A stretch of 64,000 nt of DNA from Terriglobales bacterium (lineage in GTDB: Bacteria; Acidobacteriota; Terriglobia; Terriglobales; Acidobacteriaceae). Location: positions 1 to 64,000 of the forward strand of contig DASRER010000048.1 in assembly GCA_035651995.1 (NCBI GenBank), written 5' to 3'. The notes beneath the pieces are model-generated. The model did no database searches. It was not told where the DNA came from and saw only the letters and a list, made by a program, of their open reading frames with translations. Positions 60,038-64,000 of this stretch are shown here, one piece after another; within the stretch, counting starts at the first letter, position 1; each line of letters opens with the position of its first letter. The translations under genes and the position numbers were made by a program.

Positions 60038-60535
60038 TCAACCGCCCTTGAAGTCGGGCACCTGCTCGCCCGGCAGAAACACGACAAGTTTCGCTCCCTG
60101 GTGCCGTGCCGCCGCCACGCCGGTGACGTGCTGCACGTCGGCGCGCGACCAGCCCACACTCGTCAGCTCGATCTTTCCCGCCTCGTTCACCAGGAACAGT
60201 GTCGGGACGTTCGTCAGGCCGTAGGCGTTGGAAACCGGATACCGTTCGGTGTCGTCGAGCGCGATCGGGAACGTTATGCCGAATTTCTCGGCGAAGGCCG
60301 CGCTGTTTGCCGCCGAATCCTGCGAGACGCCGACGATCGCCAGTCCCTTTCCGTGCGTGCCCTGGAAAATGCGCTCTATATAAGGAAGCGCCATCTGACA
60401 CACCGGACAACTTATCTTGAAGAAGGCCAACAGCACAGGACCGCTCTTGCGGACGTCCGACAAACGAAACTCGCCGCCTCCCAGCAGCGGCAGTACGACT
60501 TCCGGCGCAGCTGTACCCGCCTTCAGAGCAGCCAT
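60038..60535 (-). CDS. AhpC/TSA-TlpA-type thioredoxin-fold protein
   Basis: A 165-residue redoxin without signal peptide. APEVVLPLLGGGEFRLSDVRKSGPVLLAFFKISCPVCQMALPYIERIF has the CPVC active site (about residues 43-46) in the TlpA/AhpC position. VSQDSAANSAAFAEKFGITFPIALDD and the cis-Pro segment LTNVPTLFLVNEAGKI are standard. The resolving pair suggests a thiol reductase or peroxiredoxin. It lies 79 bases behind mutY on the same strand, with GGAGG ten bases ahead of its ATG. Confidence 0.88.
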   Translation of the reverse strand: MAALKAGTAAPEVVLPLLGGGEFRLSDVRKSGPVLLAFFKISCPVCQMALPYIERIFQGTHGKGLAIVGVSQDSAANSAAFAEKFGITFPIALDDTERYPVSNAYGLTNVPTLFLVNEAGKIELTSVGWSRADVQHVTGVAAARHQGAKLVVFLPGEQVPDFKGG

Positions 60536-60597
60536 TCGGTTGGGGCCTCCATTGGGAAGTTGTTCGAGCGGCGATGACTCATTTCGTTAGATATCGA

Positions 60598-60603
60598 ATT
60601 ATC
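60598..60603 (-). promoter_or_regulatory. AT-rich promoter region for the redoxin gene
   Basis: The gap 60571-60616 is markedly AT-rich for this DNA. On the minus strand TGATAAT (-10 box GATAAT at 60598-60603) would give a leader of about 55 bases. No clear -35 is seen. Confidence 0.3.
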
Positions 60604-60613
60604 AAATACGATT

Positions 60614-61573
60614 CTAAAGCGCCAGTCCTGCCCGGCGCAGCGCTTTGCGCGTCACGCCGGTCAGCGCCAGCCGCGGCAAACGCCGGCGATCTATCCACTC
60701 GCCGCGTTCGCGCCCGGTCCCGCGATGCACTTCCACGCGGTAGTCGGTGGTGGTGATCGAGTGCTTGAGACGAAACAGTAGCCCGCCGTTCGCGGAATCC
60801 AGCGACGGCAGCTCCCACATCCCAGGCATGAGCGAGGCATCCGCTTCGCGCCGCACGAGCCGCACTTTCGCGCCTCCAGCCGCGAACGCCAGCGCATACC
60901 TCAGCTCAGCTTTGCGCCGGTCCGCTGCCGGAGCAGGCGGCGCTGCGCCTCGCGTCGCGCAGAGGTTCACCACCGGACACGCGGCACACAGCGGTCCATG
61001 AGGCAGGCACACGGTGGCTCCCAGCTCCATCATCGCCTGGTTGAAGTCGCCGGGATTTCGCGGGTCCAGCAACTCGCCGGCGGCCTTCCACAACGCCTCT
61101 CCGCGCAATCTGCGGCCCACGACGCGCCCAATCAGGCGCTCCACGTTGCCGTCCACCACGGCCGTGGGTTCTCCGAACGCGATGCTGGCCACGGCCGCGG
61201 CGGTGTAGCGCCCCACGCCGGGAAGCAATTGCAGTTCAGCAGCCGTGCGCGGGAACTGGCCTTCGCGCTCGCGGACCAGCATGCGCGCCGCCGCGTGAAG
61301 CGCCCGCGCCCGGCGGTAATATCCGAGCCCGCTCCAGGCGGCCAGCACCGATGACTCACGCGCCCGCGCCAGGCGCCGCACCGTAGGGAACCTTGCCAGG
61401 AAGCGCGGAAAGTAATCTGCCGCCACCGCCGCGCGCGTCTGCTGCAGCATCACTTCGGAAACCCACACGCGATACGGATCGCGGTCGGCGCGCCACGGCA
61501 GGCTGCGCCTGGCGTGCGCGTACCAGCGCAGAAGATTTCTGCGAAACCGCCGGCGGTCGGGAGTGGCTTGCAT
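60614..61573 (-). CDS. mutY: A/G-specific adenine DNA glycosylase
   Basis: A 319-residue base-excision enzyme removing adenine opposite 8-oxoG. MutY wording: SLPWRADRDPYRVWVSEVMLQQTRAAVAADYFPRFL (catalytic Glu in SEVMLQQT), the helix-hairpin-helix LPGVGRYTAAAVASIAFGEPTAVVDGNVERL with the essential Asp, and four Fe-S cysteines CLPHGPLCAACPVVNLC in C-x6-C-x2-C-x5-C spacing. A shorter NUDIX-like C-terminal domain (MPGMWELPSLD) checks for 8-oxoG. ATG 61573 is the first start with conserved sequence. The frame is open further upstream, overlapping the lipoprotein gene on the other strand. Confidence 0.95.
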   Translation of the reverse strand: MQATPDRRRFRRNLLRWYAHARRSLPWRADRDPYRVWVSEVMLQQTRAAVAADYFPRFLARFPTVRRLARARESSVLAAWSGLGYYRRARALHAAARMLVREREGQFPRTAAELQLLPGVGRYTAAAVASIAFGEPTAVVDGNVERLIGRVVGRRLRGEALWKAAGELLDPRNPGDFNQAMMELGATVCLPHGPLCAACPVVNLCATRGAAPPAPAADRRKAELRYALAFAAGGAKVRLVRREADASLMPGMWELPSLDSANGGLLFRLKHSITTTDYRVEVHRGTGRERGEWIDRRRLPRLALTGVTRKALRRAGLAL

Positions 61574-61680
61574 CGGCCCGATTGTAAATGTCGCGCCAAA
61601 TATCCACATCGAAACAGGTGCAACACGGGTTGGCAGCCTCGGCATCCATCTCTCTGCGGGCAACGCTGTGCCCGCCGGCC

Positions 61681-62229
61681 ATGACTTGGTTTCGCATCCC
61701 CGCAATACTCGCTTTGTCAGCGCTTCTCTGCCTCCCCGGATGCGGCGGTGGCAGTTCTTCCAGCAACAACGCGCCCACCGTGACCTCTACCAACCCTGCT
61801 CCGGGTGACACGTCGGTGCACGCGCCGGTGATCATTTCGCTGGGCCCCGGACAGAGCGCGATGGGCGTCAACATCAACGTGCCCGCACCGGCCGCTTCGC
61901 CCGCGCCCAACGCCGAGGTGCTGGGTGTAGCGCCCGCCAGCGGCATGGCATCAGCATTCAACACCGGCGCCACGATCCACGTGGGCAGCACGCAGCGGGT
62001 CATTGTGTTTGGACCGGGAATAGACGGCAGCATGCAGGTCATCGTCGGCGGCGCCAACGACGTTGCCGTGGCCAACGTCCAGTCCATCAGGGCGACCGAC
62101 GGCACGCCCGGCATCTCCTTCGACGCGACCGTGAGCGGCAACGCCGCGCTGGGAGGGCGCACCGTCTACCTGCGCAATCCGCAAAACGATATCACCGCGT
62201 TCACCAGCGGCCTCGAGGTAGTCCCGTGA
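61681..62229 (+). CDS. Lipoprotein of a secreted-protease operon
   Basis: A 182-residue protein. Its lipoprotein signal (ILALSALLCLPGCGGG, lipid-attachment Cys at about 19) is followed by a Ser linker and an Ig/IPT-like opening (APTVTSTNPAPGDTSVHAPVIISLGPG). Strands such as TIHVGSTQRVIVFGPGIDGSMQVIVGG and GRTVYLRNPQNDITAFTSGLEVV follow. The fold is all-beta; role unknown. Its TGA stop overlaps the GTG start of the next gene (GTGA), so the genes are coupled. Confidence 0.78.
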   Translation: MTWFRIPAILALSALLCLPGCGGGSSSSNNAPTVTSTNPAPGDTSVHAPVIISLGPGQSAMGVNINVPAPAASPAPNAEVLGVAPASGMASAFNTGATIHVGSTQRVIVFGPGIDGSMQVIVGGANDVAVANVQSIRATDGTPGISFDATVSGNAALGGRTVYLRNPQNDITAFTSGLEVVP

Positions 62230-62753
62230 GACGCGTGCTTGCACTCGCCACGTTGCTGATCGCCGTTGTGGCTTCGGGCACCACCGTCGAGCCGCTCTCG
62301 ATTGAAACCATGACCAGGCGCGCCGCACGCGTGGTGGAAGCCCGCGCCATCGAGAGCTGGCCGGCGTGGGACACCTCGCAGCATCTCATCTACACCTACA
62401 CGCGCTTTCAGGTCGTACGCGCACTCAAAGGCAGCGCCGCCGCCACCGTGGTCGTGCGCCAGCTCGGCGGCAGCGATGGCCACTACACGCAGAAGGTCTC
62501 CGGTGTGCGCCCCTGGGGCGCCGGACAGGAAACAGTCCTCTTCCTGCGGCCGAGTGACGGGGGAGGCGGCGTGTTCGCCGTCGTCGGCCTCATGCAGGGC
62601 GACTTTCGCGTGACGCGCGCCGCCCGGGGTGAAGCAGTGGTGAGCAATGGTGTGGCGGGTGTCTCGGCGCGCGGTGGCTCCGCCTTCACTGGATCGCACA
62701 TGCGCCTGAGTGAACTGGAAGCGCGCGTGGCGCGCGCGGCGGTGCAGCCATGA
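62226..62753 (+). CDS. Small secreted protein, middle gene of the protease operon
   Basis: A 175-residue protein. The start is GTG, overlapping the upstream stop. After a signal peptide (VLALATLLIAVVASG) comes EPLSIETMTRRAARVVEARAIESWPAW, then strands TRFQVVRALKGSAAATVVVRQLGG and ETVLFLRPSDGGGGVFAVVGLMQGDFRV. The layout '..A..VV.G.V......W.....I.T...f.V...lKG' is common to small secreted proteins found beside matrixin-like proteases, but no function is known. The stop overlaps the next ATG (ATGA). Confidence 0.75.
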   Translation: MRRVLALATLLIAVVASGTTVEPLSIETMTRRAARVVEARAIESWPAWDTSQHLIYTYTRFQVVRALKGSAAATVVVRQLGGSDGHYTQKVSGVRPWGAGQETVLFLRPSDGGGGVFAVVGLMQGDFRVTRAARGEAVVSNGVAGVSARGGSAFTGSHMRLSELEARVARAAVQP

Positions 62754-63775
62754 AGGCGAAGTTCAGCCGCGCCCATCACGGACAACGGCAGGCTGCCGCT
62801 GCGCTGCTCTGTCTGCTGGTTGCGGGCGTGTTGTTGGTGCGCCCCGCGTCTTCAACCATTCCCGCACTCTCGCCCAACGGCAATACACCCGCCGCCGACC
62901 GCTGGGACTTTACCGCGTTCCCCGTTACGTGGAGCCTGAACCCGGCCGCTAACGGCAATGTCCCCGGCGCTTCCGCTCTGCCCGGCCTCATCCAGACGGC
63001 CTTCAACACGTGGACTTCGGCGCCGAATGCGGCGCTGGCCGTTGGCCGCGGACCCAACTCGAGCGCCACATCGGGCGGATTCGATCCGCAGTCCAGCAGC
63101 AACATCAACCTCATCTGTTTCGTCTGCCAGGGCGACTTCTCCAAGGACGCCGAAACCCTGGCCGTGACCATCACCACGATTGAAAACAGCCCCGGCGGTC
63201 CGGACGGACACGGCGGCCGCACGCGCTTTGTCGGGCAGATTCTCGACGCCGATATTCTCTTCAACCCGAACGACCAGTTCTCGACCGGCGGCGGCGGCAA
63301 CGGCCAGGACCTGCTCACCGTGGCCACGCACGAGATCGGACACTTTTTGGGCCTCGACCACTCCGGCGTGGTGCGCGCCGTGATGTTCCCCTTCGCACCA
63401 ACGGTGCTGACCACGCTCAGCTACGACGACGTGGCCGGCATCTCCGCCCTGTATCCCAAACCCTCGCCCGATGTGCCCACCGGAACCATCAGCGGCGCGG
63501 TGCACATGGGTTCCGGCAGTCCGGTGTTTGGCGCACACGTTTTTGCCGAGTCGCAGACTTCGGCGCTGCCCTTCGGTGGCTCAATCCGGAAGTCGCCCAT
63601 CAGCGCCATGACCGCGCCCGATGGCGCCTACACCATCAGCGGCCTTCCCGCCGATTCCTACATCGTGGTTGCCGAGCCGCTCGATGGACCGGTGTCCGAC
63701 TCCGACGTGGAGTCCTTTCCCAAGGCGTTCCATCAGAGCGCGGTCCAGACCGGATTTACGACACGCTGGCATTAG
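62750..63775 (+). CDS. Matrixin-like (M10) secreted metalloprotease
   Basis: A 341-residue secreted protease. A signal peptide covers about 1-35 (LLCLLVAGVLLVRPASS). The catalytic domain contains FNTWTSAPN near its start, a DADILFNPND strand, the zinc motif HEIGHFLGLDHS and a Met-turn-like VMFPF. A carboxypeptidase-regulatory-like beta domain (GTISGAVHMGSGSPVFGAHVFAE, DGAYTISGLPADSYIVVAEPL) follows at about 245-325. It ends TGFTTRWH at 63775, perhaps short by a strand. Tight overlaps with the two upstream genes suggest that the lipoprotein and small secreted protein assist its export, folding or inhibition. Confidence 0.85.
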   Translation: MKAKFSRAHHGQRQAAAALLCLLVAGVLLVRPASSTIPALSPNGNTPAADRWDFTAFPVTWSLNPAANGNVPGASALPGLIQTAFNTWTSAPNAALAVGRGPNSSATSGGFDPQSSSNINLICFVCQGDFSKDAETLAVTITTIENSPGGPDGHGGRTRFVGQILDADILFNPNDQFSTGGGGNGQDLLTVATHEIGHFLGLDHSGVVRAVMFPFAPTVLTTLSYDDVAGISALYPKPSPDVPTGTISGAVHMGSGSPVFGAHVFAESQTSALPFGGSIRKSPISAMTAPDGAYTISGLPADSYIVVAEPLDGPVSDSDVESFPKAFHQSAVQTGFTTRWH

Positions 63776-63777
63776 CG

Positions 63778-64000
63778 GCAAAAAGAAAGAGCGGAGGCCG
63801 CTAGACCTCCGCTCTTCCTGGCTCGTACCCTCCCCCAGGTTGAGCCGCTTTGCGGGCGTCAACGAAGCCGAGCGCAGCGAGGTGAGTGGGAGCCCGCTGG
63901 CGAAATCCTGAGCGAAGCGAAGGATCCCTCCGCAAGAGAAGGATCCCTGGGGCAAAGAAAGAGCGGAGGCCGCTAGGCCTCCGCTCTTCCTGGCTCGTAC
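63778..64000. repeat. Duplicated hairpin unit at the right edge
   Basis: gaaagagcggaggccgctag through ctcttcctggctcgtac occurs at 63785-63830 and again at 63959-64000 with one difference. Between them is a segment with cgaaatcctgagcgaagcga and ggatccct wording. No gene is visible. The second unit is cut by the window end, so more copies may follow. Confidence 0.75.
63788..63817 (+). terminator. Hairpin terminator after the protease operon
   Basis: AAGAGCGGAGG (63788-63798) pairs with CCTCCGCTCTT (63807-63817) around an 8-base loop, 13 bases past the stop. It is followed by CCTGG rather than T-rich DNA. Confidence 0.6.

Overview
The window looks like a high-GC chromosome segment from an Acidobacteriota-type bacterium. 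The evidence is gene content only: two large Oar-like TonB-dependent receptors with N-terminal carboxypeptidase-regulatory-like domains, a 1114-residue sortilin/BNR-repeat protein, an ECF sigma factor with a zf-HC2/Ycf48-like anti-sigma protein, a PilZ protein, many secreted M19/M28/M10-type peptidases, and intergenic repeats of the 'cacagagacacagagg' and 'gaaacttgaaact' kind. No rRNA or other definitive taxonomic marker is present, so the assignment is inference.

Layout. 0-1.2 kb is a scrap zone: the end of an IS5-type transposase, the tail of an oligopeptide-ABC ATPase and an IS3 transposase tail, followed by tRNA-Pro(UGG). 1.3-4 kb holds a DUF4112 membrane protein, a 2H-phosphoesterase and a UDP-glucose-dehydrogenase-like protein that lacks the family's catalytic cysteine. 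4.1-9.7 kb is an N-acetylglucosamine module: secreted GH20 hexosaminidase plus ROK sugar kinase on the plus strand, facing nagA plus a SIS-only GlmS-like isomerase/deaminase on the minus strand. 9.8-12.1 kb is an osmoprotectant (OpuC/Osm-type) ABC transporter. 12.2-23.9 kb carries the sortilin-like protein, a benzoate-CoA-ligase-like enzyme, a rhodanese with an in-frame UGA, thymidine kinase and the ECF sigma/anti-sigma pair beside an ARPP-1 protein.

24-35.3 kb is a disturbed island: small hydrophobic frames, a 5'-truncated RHS tip, a TonB-dependent receptor, IS21 and IS3 remnants, an M19 dipeptidase-like protein, a GntR regulator, a secreted LanC-like protein and a DinB-like remnant. Two AT-rich motifs sharing about 18 of 20 bases lie upstream of the receptor and of the regulator. 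36-45.4 kb holds an epoxide hydrolase, a LysR regulator, a second TonB-dependent receptor followed by a Tat-exported GH28 polygalacturonase (a likely pectin-use pair), an ammonium transporter fused to CBS domains and a PilZ protein. 45.6-48.1 kb is a NarL-type two-component pair. 48.2-64 kb carries a frameshifted SDR gene, DUF72 and SRPBCC proteins, a TonB-type protein, a 754-residue protein with a class III cyclase-homology domain, a TPR protein, an M28 peptidase whose 3' end overlaps an MFS-transporter remnant, a redoxin, mutY and a tightly overlapped operon of a lipoprotein, a secreted protein and a matrixin-like metalloprotease.

How it fits together: the window describes a heterotroph that degrades polymers (chitin/GlcNAc, pectin, peptides) outside the cytoplasm and imports products through TonB-dependent receptors. 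The most unusual single item is the rhodanese at 17274-17624, where UGA occupies a position that is cysteine in related proteins and is followed by a small hairpin at SECIS-like spacing.
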